A DNA stretch of 64,000 bases from Caballeronia sp. LZ062 (GCF_031450785.1 NZ_JARTWB010000002.1:1798001-1862000); one strand, 5' to 3'; positions 1-9,287 are shown, counted from the stretch's first letter. Program-made: numbers and translations. The notes: generated by a model from the letters alone, not told the origin.

Positions 1-7
1 AGACACC

Positions 8-1312
8 ATGTCATCACCCTCGCTTTCCGCCGCCAAACCGGGCGACGGCGCCCAAAGCACCTCTCGCGTGATTTTCGCGAGTTTCATCGGCACCGCGATC
101 GAGTTCTACGACTTCTACGTCTACGCGACCGCCGCCGCGCTCGTCATCGGGCCGGTGTTCTTTCCGCACGGCTCGCCCGCCGCGCAGGCGCTTTCCGCGT
201 TCGTGACGTTCGGCATTGCGTTTCTCGCGCGGCCGGTCGGCTCGTTCCTGTTCGGGCATTTCGGCGATCGCGTCGGCCGCAAATCGACGCTCGTCGCCTC
301 CTTGCTGGTGATGGGCCTCTCGACGACGCTCATCGGCTTGGTCCCCGGGTACGACTCCATCGGCGGCCTCGCGCCCGTGCTGCTGTGCGTCCTGCGCTTC
401 GGGCAGGGCATCGGGCTCGGCGGCGAATGGGGCGGCGCGGCGCTGCTCGCCACCGAATACGCGCCGCAAGGCAAGCGCGGCCTCTTCGGGATGTTCCCGC
501 AACTCGGTCCGTCGGTCGGTTTTCTGGCGTCGAACGGTCTCTTTTTCGGCCTCGCGCTCTCGCTGTCGGACGAGCAGTTTCGCAGCTGGGGCTGGCGCGT
601 GCCGTTCCTCGTCAGCGCGGTGCTTGTGGCGCTCGGGCTCTATGTGCGGCTGAAGATCGCCGAGACGCCCGCGTTCCGTGCGGCGCTCGAACGCCAGGAA
701 CGCGTGAAGGTGCCCATCGCGACGCTCTTCAGCCGCTATCTCGCGCCGACGCTTCTCGGTGCGCTCGCGATGGTCGTCTGCTACACGCTCTTCTACATCT
801 CGACGGTCTTCTCGTTGTCGTACGGCGTCGCGACGCTGCATTTCTCGCGCGAGAAGTTCCTCGGGCTGCTGTGCTTCGCGGTGCTATTCATGGCGATTGC
901 CACGCCCATCTCGGCTATCGCGAGCGACCGCTTCGGCCGCAAGCCGGTGCTGGCCGTCGGCTGCATCGCGGCAATCCTGTCCGGTTTCGCGATGTCCCCG
1001 CTCCTCGGCAGCGGCAACACCGCGTATGTGGCGCTCTTCCTGACCATCGAACTGTTTCTGATGGGCGCGACCTTTGCCCCGATGGGCGCGCTCCTGCCCG
1101 AACTCTTTCCGACGAACGTGCGCTACACCGGCGCCGGCGTCGCGTATAACCTCGGCGGGATTCTAGGTGCGTCCGTGGCGCCGTATATCGCGCAACTGCT
1201 CGCGAATCGCGGCGGGCTGGCGTGGGTAGGCGGATACGTGTCGGCGGCGGCGGCGGTCAGCCTGCTGGCGGTGCTCGCCATGCGCGAGACACGCGACATC
1301 GTGATGGAGTGA
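8..1312 (+). CDS. MFS transporter, metabolite:H+ symporter (MHS) subfamily
   Basis: This is a 434-residue inner-membrane secondary transporter with about 12 hydrophobic segments. The loop between helices 2 and 3 carries the MFS signature GDRVGRKS. A GLGGEWGGAALLATEYAP stretch in the next helices is typical of the MHS group of proton symporters (shikimate, proline/betaine, alpha-ketoglutarate, dicarboxylates). A second copy of the loop motif, SDRFGRKP, occurs in the C-terminal half, as expected for the duplicated fold. The length matches the family. The ATG lies only 7 bases from the window start, so the upstream region and any operon partner cannot be seen. The family is clear, but the substrate cannot be assigned from sequence alone. 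Confidence 0.9.
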   Translation: MSSPSLSAAKPGDGAQSTSRVIFASFIGTAIEFYDFYVYATAAALVIGPVFFPHGSPAAQALSAFVTFGIAFLARPVGSFLFGHFGDRVGRKSTLVASLLVMGLSTTLIGLVPGYDSIGGLAPVLLCVLRFGQGIGLGGEWGGAALLATEYAPQGKRGLFGMFPQLGPSVGFLASNGLFFGLALSLSDEQFRSWGWRVPFLVSAVLVALGLYVRLKIAETPAFRAALERQERVKVPIATLFSRYLAPTLLGALAMVVCYTLFYISTVFSLSYGVATLHFSREKFLGLLCFAVLFMAIATPISAIASDRFGRKPVLAVGCIAAILSGFAMSPLLGSGNTAYVALFLTIELFLMGATFAPMGALLPELFPTNVRYTGAGVAYNLGGILGASVAPYIAQLLANRGGLAWVGGYVSAAAAVSLLAVLAMRETRDIVME

Positions 1313-1868
1313 GGGCGGCGGTTACCGGTGTGCGTGGGCGCGGGCCGTCGAGGTTCGGCGGCCGGAGCGCGGAGTCGTGCGACGTCTAGACCGACGAGTG
1401 CGGCTATTAGGCTGCAACAGCGCGTTGACGTCGTGCACGGCCGTCGCTATTTTGCGGCGGGCATATAGCACCGCAAAGGCGCCGGAGTCGAAGCGGTGAG
1501 TCCGGTCAGCCATCACCGCGGACCGTGTGCGCGGGACGTCGCGATTTTGCGGTCGGCGTGTGGATCGGCGCAACCGACACTGCAACAGAGCGGCGGGTCT
1601 TTCGGCAATCACCCGTCAGTCGCGTCGGCGTGACGTCGCGATTCGCGTGCTCTTCCGCGCGACGAACTATCGAAGAAAAGCGGTTGGCTTCGGTCGGGGA
1701 TCAACCGCCTCGAGACCGCACGCCGAGGATGTCGCGCCTGCCAATCCGCGCACAACAGACACTGGCACCGAAGCGGCTGATCCGGTCACCGATCGCAGGT
1801 TGACGGCCAGCGTAGGATCGGCCTGCGCCGCTTCCTGCCCGGCGCTCGCCTAGACATAGTCGCAACGC
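1313..1868. other. Gene-free region between the MFS gene and the opgC-like gene
   Basis: This 556-bp stretch separates two unrelated genes. Open frames exist on both strands but give Arg-rich, low-quality translations with no domain signature or good ribosome-binding site. Its main content is the degenerate ~96-bp tandem repeat described separately. It may be decayed coding sequence. Confidence 0.6.
1442..1825. repeat. Degenerate tandem repeat, period about 96 bp, four visible copies
   Basis: A GTCGC-centred start motif recurs at 1442, 1537, 1634 and 1730 (spacings 95, 97, 96). In each copy an AGCGG element follows after about 45-55 bases (near 1491, 1588, 1678 and 1771), then a CGGTCA..ATCA-like element. 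A poorer fifth copy may begin near 1346. The period is close to 32 codons, but the copies are not in a constant frame. The copies were aligned by eye, so divergence is not quantified. Confidence 0.55.
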
Positions 1869-3047
1869 TCACCGCTCCCGCCGATGCACCGCATGCGCCG
1901 GCACGGGCCGTCGCTCGATCACGGCGCGCCGCTGCGCCGTCTCAACGCAGACCCGCGTCGCCTTCGCCGCCTTCCGCTCCGCCCAGAATCGCGCGAGCCA
2001 CAGCAGAAAGCCGACGGCGATCGCATCCGCGACGATTCCCGCCAGCCAGTGCGACGGATACCGTCCGAGGTTCTCGACGCCCATCGCGCGCAACGCCGAA
2101 TCGAGCACGAGCGAAACCGCCGCGCCCGCGATGAAGCACACGAGCCCCTGCTGCCCGACCGTCACGACGCCCGTCAGTCTGTGCGCGAGCCTCCCGATCC
2201 AGCCCGCATAGACCGCACGCGCGATGATCCAGGCGACCGCGCCGAAGCTGACGATACGCAGCGTCGCCAGATTCTGCTTCATGTAGCCCGGCGGCGCCTG
2301 CGTCTCCAGAAAGAGCTTCGCGAACGCGAACGTCAGCGCAAACGCGACCGCCACACACGTGAGCGCGCGCGCGGTGCGTCCCGCGTGAAAGCCGTCGCTG
2401 ATCGGCTGAACGCGCGCAAGCACGCCGGTCATGAACATGAGCTGCCAGGCCAACGGATTGAACGACCACGCCTGCGCGTAGGAAGGCGGAAGCGCGTTCG
2501 CAAGCGGCGTCGCGGCGAGCCACACGAGCAGGCTGCCGAACATGGCGACGACCGGCCTGCGTTCGGCAAGCGGCACCGCGACCGGCACCGCGAGCGCGAA
2601 GAGGGAATACATCGGCAGGACCGACGAGAGATACGGCTGCTGCCGAAACAGCGCGACATCGAAGAGCAGAGTGAACGGATGCGCGAGCAGCGCCGGCCAC
2701 TCGGTGTACTGGAGCATCGGCGAATCGATACGGAGCAGCATCAAGAGCGCGCCGCCGATCAGCATGAGGACCGCCGTCAGCAGATACGCGCGGTAGATCT
2801 CCCAGCTGCGCCGGAAAAAGCGACGGCGAGCGGCCGAATCACTCCGGCGCGTCGCAAGCGCCGTGTAAGCCGCCGCCGACGCGTAACCGCCCAGAAACAC
2901 GAAGACCTCTGCGGAATCGCAAAACGCATATTGGTGCAGCGTGAAGCGCGACAGCACGCTTCCCGATATGTGGTCCACCGCGATGATCAGAAGCACGATT
3001 CCCCGAAAGAAATCGACTTCGAGCGAACGTGTCGGCGGGGAAGTCAT
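1869..3047 (-). CDS. OpgC-like polytopic membrane protein (acyl/succinyl transferase family)
   Basis: This 392-residue integral membrane protein has about ten hydrophobic segments. Its N-terminus (EVDFFRG, then AVDHISGSVLSRFTLHQYAF and SAEVFVFLGGYASA) matches the OpgC family. OpgC/MdoC succinylates osmoregulated periplasmic glucans, although many family members in proteobacteria have no proven substrate. The start at 3047 is chosen because GAGGAG lies about 9 bases upstream; the frame stays open another 74 codons upstream, but that translation is Arg-rich and implausible. No glucan synthase genes (opgG/opgH) are adjacent. It is divergent from the small membrane-protein gene at 3262. Confidence 0.8.
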   Translation of the reverse strand: MTSPPTRSLEVDFFRGIVLLIIAVDHISGSVLSRFTLHQYAFCDSAEVFVFLGGYASAAAYTALATRRSDSAARRRFFRRSWEIYRAYLLTAVLMLIGGALLMLLRIDSPMLQYTEWPALLAHPFTLLFDVALFRQQPYLSSVLPMYSLFALAVPVAVPLAERRPVVAMFGSLLVWLAATPLANALPPSYAQAWSFNPLAWQLMFMTGVLARVQPISDGFHAGRTARALTCVAVAFALTFAFAKLFLETQAPPGYMKQNLATLRIVSFGAVAWIIARAVYAGWIGRLAHRLTGVVTVGQQGLVCFIAGAAVSLVLDSALRAMGVENLGRYPSHWLAGIVADAIAVGFLLWLARFWAERKAAKATRVCVETAQRRAVIERRPVPAHAVHRRER

Positions 3048-3261
3048 CTGGCGATTGCTCCTCGGACTGCGGTCGGCGCGCCTGTCGGAAGCGATCGCGC
3101 GCATACGGGGTTTGTACCTAGCGTCGAAACAAAATTCCCGTGGCAACGTAATCAGGTACGTGTATTCAAAGTAACACCGGCACACGGTCGGCAAGCTGAC
3201 GGAGAAATGACTTTTTCGTCGGAATCGCCGTGCGCGGTTAGACCGATCCTGGACAATCGAC

Positions 3262-3441
3262 ATGCGCATTCATCTGGTCAGTTCCCATCTCGTCGCGATG
3301 ATCGCCATCGCGCTCTCGGTCGCCTTGCTGCTCGCCATCAGGTTTCGGCCCGCGACGTGGCGCGGCGTGGTCTGCGAGGCGCTCGTCGCCAATCTCGGGG
3401 CGATTGCCGCGGTCGTCGCCTTCGAAATGCTGACGGCCTGA
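3262..3441 (+). CDS. Small two-helix membrane protein, function unknown
   Basis: This short frame encodes 59 residues starting MRIHLVSSHLVAMIAIALSV. Two hydrophobic segments (roughly residues 8-26 and 40-57) are separated by a basic loop with RFRPATWRG. The high hydrophobic content and clean membrane topology suggest a real small membrane protein rather than a random frame. It is divergent from the OpgC-like gene, 214 bp away. No ribosome-binding site stands out, and I do not recognise a family. Confidence 0.5.
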   Translation: MRIHLVSSHLVAMIAIALSVALLLAIRFRPATWRGVVCEALVANLGAIAAVVAFEMLTA

Positions 3442-3674
3442 CCGAAGTCGTGGCCGACTTTCGATTTGTTTGAACTCTTGTCAGCCGGCGCGGTCGGAGA
3501 CTGTATTGCCGGTCGTCTCGCTGCCTGTGGCGCGCCCGGCTCCCTTCTCCTCTCCGCTCCTGATTGACGGGAGCGTTTCCTGGGCGCCTGGCGAAAGCCT
3601 CGCGCCTGTTCTTTTTTCTGCTCCAGCTTGCCGTCCGGCGCCTGCGTCGCGAAATGCTATTTTGAGATCGTCGC

Positions 3675-3680
3675 TATAAT
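3675..3680 (+). promoter_or_regulatory. Perfect -10 hexamer upstream of the ClC gene
   Basis: TATAAT stands 25 bases before the ATG of the chloride-channel gene, in otherwise GC-rich DNA. No good -35 hexamer sits at 16-18 bp spacing, so the assignment rests on the -10 and its position. A transcript from here would have a very short leader. Confidence 0.4.
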
Positions 3681-3704
3681 CGGCGCTTTGCCGATGGCCT
3701 TTGC

Positions 3705-5084
3705 ATGATCCGCGCGCTCCGTTCCATCTCGACCGTCACCACGCGCCGAACGCGCAGCCTCTGGCGCCGCTACGGCATCTTCTGGCTCGGCGCCATTCTC
3801 GTCGGTCTGGTCGCCGTGTATTACGCGCGGCTCATCGACTGGGGCTACGGCCTCTTCATGGGTTTTCGCGCGGAGCACGCGTGGCTGCCGCTCATCGTGA
3901 CGCCGGCGGTCGCGGCGCTGTGCGTGTTCGTCACGCGCGCGTTCTTTCGCGGCTCGGAAGGCAGCGGCATTCCGCAAGTCATCGCCGTGCTGCACAGTCC
4001 CACATCGGCGGCGGGCGGACGCTTGCTGACGCTCAGAATTCTCGCGAGCAAGATCGCCGTTTCGTTCCTCGCGATTCTCGGCGGCTTCACCATCGGTCGT
4101 GAAGGGCCGACGGTGCAGGTCGGCGCGGCGCTCATGTTCAACATGCGGCGCTTCTATCCGCGCTCGAACTCGCTCATCGAACGCCAGCTCGTGCTGGCCG
4201 GCGCGGCTGCCGGACTCTCGGCGGCGTTCAACACGCCGCTCGCGGGCATCGTGTTCGCCATCGAGGAACTCACGCGCAGCTTCGAGGTTCGCGCGAGCGG
4301 CGTGCTCATCACGGGCATCATCATCGCGGGTATCGTCGCGCTCGGGCTCAACGGCAATTACACGTACTTCGGCACCATCGACATCGGCGCGCATTTTCCG
4401 AAACTGCTGGCCGTGGCTGTCGTGGTGACTGCGATCGTCACCGGCATCGCGGGCGGCGTCTTCTGCTGGCTGCTGCTCAACACGAGCAAGTGGATTCCGG
4501 CGCCGCTGCGCAAGCTGCACGCGTCGCAGCCGGTCGCGTTCGCCGCGCTGTGCGGGCTCGTGATCGCGGCGGTAGGAATCGTGTCGGGCGGCAACACCTT
4601 CGGCAGCGGCTACGCGGAAGCGCGCGGTCTGCTCGAAGGGCGCGAGCATCTGTCCGTGTTTTATCCGCTGTTGAAAATGATCTCGATGATCGGCTCGTAT
4701 CTGCCCGGCATTCCCGGCGGGATTTTTGCGCCGTCGCTGTCCATCGGCGCGGGCTTCGGCAACGTCCTGCACATGGTGTTCGCCGACATGCAGTTGCCCA
4801 TGCTGATCGCGCTCGCAATGGTCGGCTATCTCGCTGCCGTCACGCAATCGCCGATCACCGCGTTCGTCATCGTGATGGAGATGATCAACGGTCACGCGCT
4901 CGTCATCTCGCTCATGGCCACGGCGCTCATCTCGAGCCGCGTGTCGCGCGTGTTCGCCCCGCCGCTGTACGAGGCGCTGTCGGAGCGTTATATGACGCCG
5001 CTCGCGCATCCGGCGGCACCTTCACCCGAAGTGCCGGACCCCGAGACGGAGGCGGCTGCCGAGGCGGCTGCATCGCAGAAATAG
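3705..5084 (+). CDS. ClC-family chloride channel / H+-Cl- antiporter
   Basis: This 459-residue polytopic membrane protein has the three chloride-filter signatures of the ClC family. These are GSGIPQV (residues 86-92), GREGPTVQ (from 131, with the gating glutamate at E133), and a later GxFxP-type segment, PGGIFAPSLSIGAG. The IEEL segment keeps the paired glutamates found at the internal proton-transfer site of antiporter-type ClCs, which favours H+/Cl- exchange over a pure channel. There is no C-terminal CBS pair; the protein ends in an acidic, Ala/Glu-rich tail. It is transcribed convergently with minE and ends just before a strong bidirectional terminator. Confidence 0.93.
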   Translation: MIRALRSISTVTTRRTRSLWRRYGIFWLGAILVGLVAVYYARLIDWGYGLFMGFRAEHAWLPLIVTPAVAALCVFVTRAFFRGSEGSGIPQVIAVLHSPTSAAGGRLLTLRILASKIAVSFLAILGGFTIGREGPTVQVGAALMFNMRRFYPRSNSLIERQLVLAGAAAGLSAAFNTPLAGIVFAIEELTRSFEVRASGVLITGIIIAGIVALGLNGNYTYFGTIDIGAHFPKLLAVAVVVTAIVTGIAGGVFCWLLLNTSKWIPAPLRKLHASQPVAFAALCGLVIAAVGIVSGGNTFGSGYAEARGLLEGREHLSVFYPLLKMISMIGSYLPGIPGGIFAPSLSIGAGFGNVLHMVFADMQLPMLIALAMVGYLAAVTQSPITAFVIVMEMINGHALVISLMATALISSRVSRVFAPPLYEALSERYMTPLAHPAAPSPEVPDPETEAAAEAAASQK

Positions 5085-5111
5085 CGCGCGCAAACGATAG
5101 CGCGCCAAAGC

Positions 5112-5144
5112 AAAAAGCCAGGATCACCCGATCCTGGCTTTTTT
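5112..5144. terminator. Bidirectional rho-independent terminator between the ClC gene and minE
   Basis: A near-perfect 14-base inverted repeat (AAAAAGCCAGGATC facing GATCCTGGCTTTTTT) with a 4-base loop is flanked by an A-run on one side and a T-run on the other. It can terminate both the ClC gene (+) and the min operon (-). Confidence 0.9.
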
Positions 5145-5190
5145 CATTTCGATGTCCGCGACAGCAGCGCCGCGCGGACCGATGGCGGCG

Positions 5191-5445
5191 CTAGGCCTGC
5201 GGAATCTCGATCTTCACTTCCAGCACTTCGAGATCGTCCTGACGTTCGAGGCTCACCCGAATATCGTCATCGGAAATCTTCACGTACTTCGAAATCACGG
5301 CAACCAGTTCTCGTTGCAACGCCGGCAGATAATCGGCGGCGGCTTTGCCACCCGCGCGCTCGTGCGCAATGATCAACTGCAAGCGTTCCTTCGCGACCGT
5401 AGCGGACTTCTTCTTCTCGCCCAGCAAAAACGAAAGAATCGACAT
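5191..5445 (-). CDS. minE: Cell division topological specificity factor MinE
   Basis: This 84-residue MinE is of normal family length. The N-terminus [15 protein letters not shown] holds the membrane-targeting sequence, followed by the segment [11 protein letters not shown] that binds MinD and triggers its ATPase. The C-terminal half forms the dimerising topological-specificity domain and ends in VEIKIEIPQA-like sequence. It is the last gene of minC-minD-minE, starting 9 bases after minD, which suggests translational coupling. MinE drives pole-to-pole oscillation of MinCD so that FtsZ rings form at mid-cell. Confidence 0.97.
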   Translation of the reverse strand: MSILSFLLGEKKKSATVAKERLQLIIAHERAGGKAAADYLPALQRELVAVISKYVKISDDDIRVSLERQDDLEVLEVKIEIPQA

Positions 5446-5454
5446 TGCGTCCCC

Positions 5455-6270
5455 TTACTTGGTGCCGAAGATGCGTTGCAGCAGACCAGGCTTCTGATAG
5501 TCGGTGAAACGCAGCGCCTTTTCCTCGCCGAGGAAACGCGACACCACGTCCTTGTAGGCTTCCGCGACATCCGTGCCGTCCAGATGCACCGCCGGCAAAC
5601 CCTGATTCGATGCATGCAGCACCGCTTCCGATTCCGGGATCACGCCGATGAGGTCGATTCGCAGAATCTCCTGGATGTCGCTAAGCGACAGCATCTCGCC
5701 TTCGGACACACGCTTCGGGTTGTAGCGCGTGATGAGCAGATGCTCCTTCACGGGCTCCTTGCCTTCCATCGCGCGCTTCGTCTTGGAAGCCAGAATGCCG
5801 AGAATGCGGTCAGAGTCGCGCACGGACGAGACTTCCGGATTCGTCACGATAAGCGCCTCGTCGGCGAAGTGCATGGCCATCAGCGCGCCCGACTCGATAC
5901 CGGCCGGCGAATCGCACACGATGTACTCGAAGTCCATCTTGATCAGTTCGTTGATGACCTTCTCGACGCCTTCGAGCGTGAGCGCGTCCTTGTCACGAGT
6001 CTGAGACGCCGGGAGGATGTAGAGGTTCTCGCACTTCTTGTCCTTGATGAGCGCCTGATGCAGATTCGCCTCGCCCTGGATCACGTTGATGAGGTCGTAC
6101 ACCACACGGCGCTCGCAGCCCATGATGAGATCGAGGTTGCGCAGACCGACGTCGAAGTCGATCACGGCCGTCTTGTGGCCGCGAATCGCGAGCGCCGATG
6201 CGAAACTCGCGCTCGTGGTCGTCTTGCCGACGCCGCCCTTCCCCGAAGTCACCACAATGATTTTTGCCAT
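5455..6270 (-). CDS. minD: Septum site-determining ATPase MinD
   Basis: This 271-residue deviant Walker-A ATPase has [10 protein letters not shown] at residues 9-18, including the signature first lysine K11 of the MinD/ParA class. A GLRNLDLIMG switch region and a short amphipathic C-terminal helix (GLLQRIFGTK) for ATP-dependent membrane binding are present. The length equals that of typical MinD. It recruits MinC to the membrane and is stimulated by MinE. It sits between minC (78-bp gap) and minE (9-bp gap) in the same operon. Confidence 0.98.
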   Translation of the reverse strand: MAKIIVVTSGKGGVGKTTTSASFASALAIRGHKTAVIDFDVGLRNLDLIMGCERRVVYDLINVIQGEANLHQALIKDKKCENLYILPASQTRDKDALTLEGVEKVINELIKMDFEYIVCDSPAGIESGALMAMHFADEALIVTNPEVSSVRDSDRILGILASKTKRAMEGKEPVKEHLLITRYNPKRVSEGEMLSLSDIQEILRIDLIGVIPESEAVLHASNQGLPAVHLDGTDVAEAYKDVVSRFLGEEKALRFTDYQKPGLLQRIFGTK

Positions 6271-6348
6271 ACAAGTACCTTGTGTTCGTCAAATGGGTCC
6301 GCCTGCGCTTCCTGCATGAGCGCGCGCCAACGCACCGGGCGCGCGGCT

Positions 6349-7131
6349 TCAGGTCAGCCGCAGCGGTTCGATCATGAGTTTTTCATCGTCCAGCCAGATC
6401 TGCACGGGCTTGCTCGCCACGTCGGCGGGCAGCGGGTTCTCGGTCGTCCGGTAGATCCCCGCGATGGAGATCAGTTCCGGTTCGAGACACGTGCAGAAGA
6501 TGCGCGCGTCGAGATTGCCGTGCACGCCGGCGAGCGCGCGGCCGCGCAGCGGCGCATAGACGTGGATGTTGCCTTCCGCGATGACCTCGGCCCCGTACGA
6601 CACGAGCCCGAGCACGATGAGATCGCCCTTCGCGTAGACCTGCTGCCCCGAGCGCAGCGGCCGGTCGATGATGGTCGCCGGTTGCGGCACGGCGGGCGGC
6701 GGTTCTTTGGCGACGGCCGCTTCGATGACGGCGGCGGCTTCCGTGTTCGGCTTGGCTTCGTCCACCGAAGGCTTCGGCGCGCCGCGACGGTCGCGTGCTT
6801 CGAGAATCGGCAGGCCGCCCGAGTTCGCCCATTGAATCGCCCACGTCTGCGCGGGCAGCGCGACGACGCCGACCGGCCGCATGCGCACGCTCTTCAACAA
6901 CGTCTCCAGCTCCGCGAGCGAGATGCGTTCGCCTTCGCCGCCATTGCCCGTACCGGCGAGACGCCGCACGTCGATGGCGACGACATCATTGGCGAAAAAT
7001 TCGGGAGTTGCCTCGAAACGCCGCGTGAGTTCGGTGCGCAGGGCATCGAGGTCGGGAGTCTTGACGACGAAGAGAAGCGTGTCGACGGAGCCGCTGCGCA
7101 GTTCGAAGAAGGGCGTTTTGTTGAGCGACAT
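6349..7131 (-). CDS. minC: Septum site-determining protein MinC, FtsZ inhibitor
   Basis: This 260-residue MinC starts [19 protein letters not shown]. The N-terminal domain (about 1-105) inhibits FtsZ. A Pro/Ala/Glu-rich linker (about 125-155) then leads to the right-handed beta-helix domain (about 155-255; [15 protein letters not shown] and [20 protein letters not shown]) that dimerises and binds MinD. The ATG at 7131 is preferred to an in-frame TTG four codons upstream because it matches the family N-terminus. It is the first gene of the min operon. The linker is long compared with enteric MinC, as is usual in Burkholderiales. Confidence 0.96.
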   Translation of the reverse strand: MSLNKTPFFELRSGSVDTLLFVVKTPDLDALRTELTRRFEATPEFFANDVVAIDVRRLAGTGNGGEGERISLAELETLLKSVRMRPVGVVALPAQTWAIQWANSGGLPILEARDRRGAPKPSVDEAKPNTEAAAVIEAAVAKEPPPAVPQPATIIDRPLRSGQQVYAKGDLIVLGLVSYGAEVIAEGNIHVYAPLRGRALAGVHGNLDARIFCTCLEPELISIAGIYRTTENPLPADVASKPVQIWLDDEKLMIEPLRLT

Positions 7132-7248
7132 AAGAACGGCCAAAAATTTTGCGTATTTTACAGGCGTACACGCTCGCGGCCATATTTTTTAGGACCGATT
7201 TTCAGCTGCTGGAAAAGAAGAACGCGCGACGAGATGCGCCCGAAAGTC

Positions 7249-7773
7249 TCAGGCGTCGCGCCCGGGCTTCACATGACGCACATAGAGCGATTCGGCTTCC
7301 TGCTCGTTCGGAGGCATGGCGCGGCGGTCGCCCGTGGGACCGAAGCCGAGTCTTTCGTAGAAGCGCATCGCGGTGCGGTTTTCGTCGGCGATCCAGGCAT
7401 GTACTTCCGCTACGCCCTGCCCGGCCAGCCATTCCGACGCGACGTTCACGAGCAGTTCCCCGCCGCGCAGATGGCGCACCGCCGGCGCGACCCACAGTGC
7501 GCTCACGAACGCGCGCTTGTCGCCGCTCTCTTCGATGTATGCATGCACGAGCCCTGCGGGATGACCTTCGGTGTACAGCAGGAACGTCGCGAGCCGGGGC
7601 GACGTCGCGTGCAGCGCGGCGGTCTGATCGAACGACGCGGGATCGACGAGCAGCGCATCTTCCAGCGTCTCGCCGAACGCATACGGCGCTTCGCGCAGCG
7701 ACGCCGTGCGAAGCTCGCGCAGAACCGAGCCCTGGTGCGCGGCAATGCGGCTGACGGTCAGTGAGGGACTCAT
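7249..7773 (-). CDS. GNAT-family N-acetyltransferase
   Basis: This 174-residue protein has a GNAT fold. The acetyl-CoA-binding segment is seen as VAPAVRHLRGGELLVN, which replaces the usual RxxGxG/A loop with a relaxed version. A late NRTAMRFYERLGFGPTG motif is the typical beta6-alpha4 end of the domain. The acceptor substrate is unknown; candidates are small amines or protein N-termini. It is a single gene on the minus strand between minC and map. Confidence 0.85.
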   Translation of the reverse strand: MSPSLTVSRIAAHQGSVLRELRTASLREAPYAFGETLEDALLVDPASFDQTAALHATSPRLATFLLYTEGHPAGLVHAYIEESGDKRAFVSALWVAPAVRHLRGGELLVNVASEWLAGQGVAEVHAWIADENRTAMRFYERLGFGPTGDRRAMPPNEQEAESLYVRHVKPGRDA

Positions 7774-7933
7774 GCGGGCAATTATCTCTCTGGCTTCCTG
7801 GCTGTAATCCGAGCGCCTCGCGGCGGCTCGGGCACATCGCCCATTCGCGTAGCTTCAACCGAACGGGCGAACCCGTCAATTCCTAAATCCTTGGAAAGTG
7901 CCTTACAGCGCACACGTCGGCGCGAGTCGCGGC

Positions 7934-8716
7934 TCAAGGCGTCTGATATGCGCCCGTGCCGTCCGGCCACGGCGTGAGCACTTCGTAGCCGTCGTCGGTG
8001 ACAGCGACCATGTGCTCCCACTGCGCGGACAGCGAACGGTCCTTGGTGGTCACGGTCCAGCCGTCGCGCGATTGCTGCGTGGCCGCGCGGCCCGCGTTGA
8101 TCATCGGCTCGATGGTGAACACGAGGCCGGGTTTCAGGCGCAGACCCGCGCCCTTCTGACCATAGTGCAGCACTTGCGGATCTTCGTGATACACGCGGCC
8201 GATGCCGTGGCCGCAATACTCACGCACGACCGAGAAACCTTCGCGGTGCGCGACCGACTGAATCGCGAAGCCAATGTCGCCGAGTGTCGCCCCCGGACGC
8301 ACCTCGCGAATGCCCGCGAGCATCGCTTCGTAGGTCGTCTCGGTGAGGCGGCGCGCTTCCTTGCCCGGCGTGCCCGAGTAGTACATGCGGCTCGTGTCGC
8401 CGAAGTAGCCGTCCTTGATGATCGCGACGTCGATGTTGACGATGTCGCCGTCCTTCAGTTCTTTCGGCCCGGGGATGCCGTGACAGACGACATGATTCAC
8501 CGACGTGCAGACCGTCTTCGGAAATCCCATGTAGCCGACGTTCGCCGGCACGGCCTTCAGTTCCTCGACGATGAACCGGTTGCAGCGGGCGTCGAGTTCG
8601 TCGGTGGTGACGCCGGGCCGCACATGTTCGGCGATCATCGCGAGAACTTCGGCGGCCATGCGGCCTGAGATGCGCAACTTTTCGATGTCGGCGGGAGTCT
8701 TGAGCGTGATGGCCAT
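7934..8716 (-). CDS. map: Methionine aminopeptidase, type I
   Basis: This 260-residue type I enzyme removes the initiator methionine from nascent proteins. The metal-site segments of the pita-bread fold are present in order: VCHGIPG, VNIDVAIIKDGYFGDTS, YCGHGIGRVYHE, TIEPMIN and the late QWEHMVAVTDDG. The start at 8716 (MAITLKTPADIEKLR) fits the family; an in-frame upstream ATG would add 11 Arg/His-rich residues without support. It stands alone here, not beside rpsB. Confidence 0.96.
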   Translation of the reverse strand: MAITLKTPADIEKLRISGRMAAEVLAMIAEHVRPGVTTDELDARCNRFIVEELKAVPANVGYMGFPKTVCTSVNHVVCHGIPGPKELKDGDIVNIDVAIIKDGYFGDTSRMYYSGTPGKEARRLTETTYEAMLAGIREVRPGATLGDIGFAIQSVAHREGFSVVREYCGHGIGRVYHEDPQVLHYGQKGAGLRLKPGLVFTIEPMINAGRAATQQSRDGWTVTTKDRSLSAQWEHMVAVTDDGYEVLTPWPDGTGAYQTP

Positions 8717-8936
8717 TGAGCGATGCGGATGGATTCGTGCCGCCTGCATGCGGGCGCTGCGCCGCCGTTCGCGAACGTTCGACGCGCGCCGCGCACGAGG
8801 ACAATGAGGCCGATGATAGCATTCCCGCTTTCGTCGCCGGCTGCTTCGAGGCTTTGAATCGCGCGGGATCGCTGCCCTTGCGATGCATCTTCGACTGTGG
8901 TCGACTGCGGCGGATCGACTTTTTGTACGGAGTGTT

Positions 8937-9287
8937 ATGAGCTTGTATCGCTTGACCTTTGCTTGTGTTCTCGCGTCGGCTGCGGCGGCGCTCGCCGCGT
9001 GCGGATCGACGAGCGGCCCCGAATTGCGGGCGTCGAAGCCGGTGATCTATGTCTCGTCGGCGCGCACGGCGTCTGACATATCGAGCTGCCTGCAGCGCAT
9101 GCTGCCTTCCGCGAAGATGACGCGTGACCAAGGGTCGACGGAGCTTCTCGTCGGGTCGAATGCGTGGCTCGTCACGCTGACGCCTTCGGGCTACGGGTCG
9201 ATCGTGAAGGTGCAGCATGCCGCGTCCGACGACGGTGGCGTGCCGGAACCTGAACTGCGCTTCGACGTGGCGCGCTGCGCGGTCTGA
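8937..9287 (+). CDS. Small lipoprotein, function unknown
   Basis: This 116-residue protein has a lipoprotein signal peptide (MSLYRLTFACVLASAAAALAAC) with a lipobox LAAC ending at Cys22. A GGAG ribosome-binding site lies 5-8 bases upstream of the ATG. The mature part contains SSCLQRMLP and a beta-rich tail but no domain that I recognise. The layout (short leader, Cys, about 90 residues) resembles hypothetical Burkholderia lipoproteins. It is divergent from map, and a strong terminator follows 58 bases after its stop. Confidence 0.75.
   Translation: MSLYRLTFACVLASAAAALAACGSTSGPELRASKPVIYVSSARTASDISSCLQRMLPSAKMTRDQGSTELLVGSNAWLVTLTPSGYGSIVKVQHAASDDGGVPEPELRFDVARCAV

Noticed and set aside
5152..7764. 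Very long open frame (870 codons) opposite minC, minD and minE
   Set aside because: Its translation is Arg/His/Asp-rich with no domain, and it lies antisense to three certain genes. High GC makes long antisense frames common.
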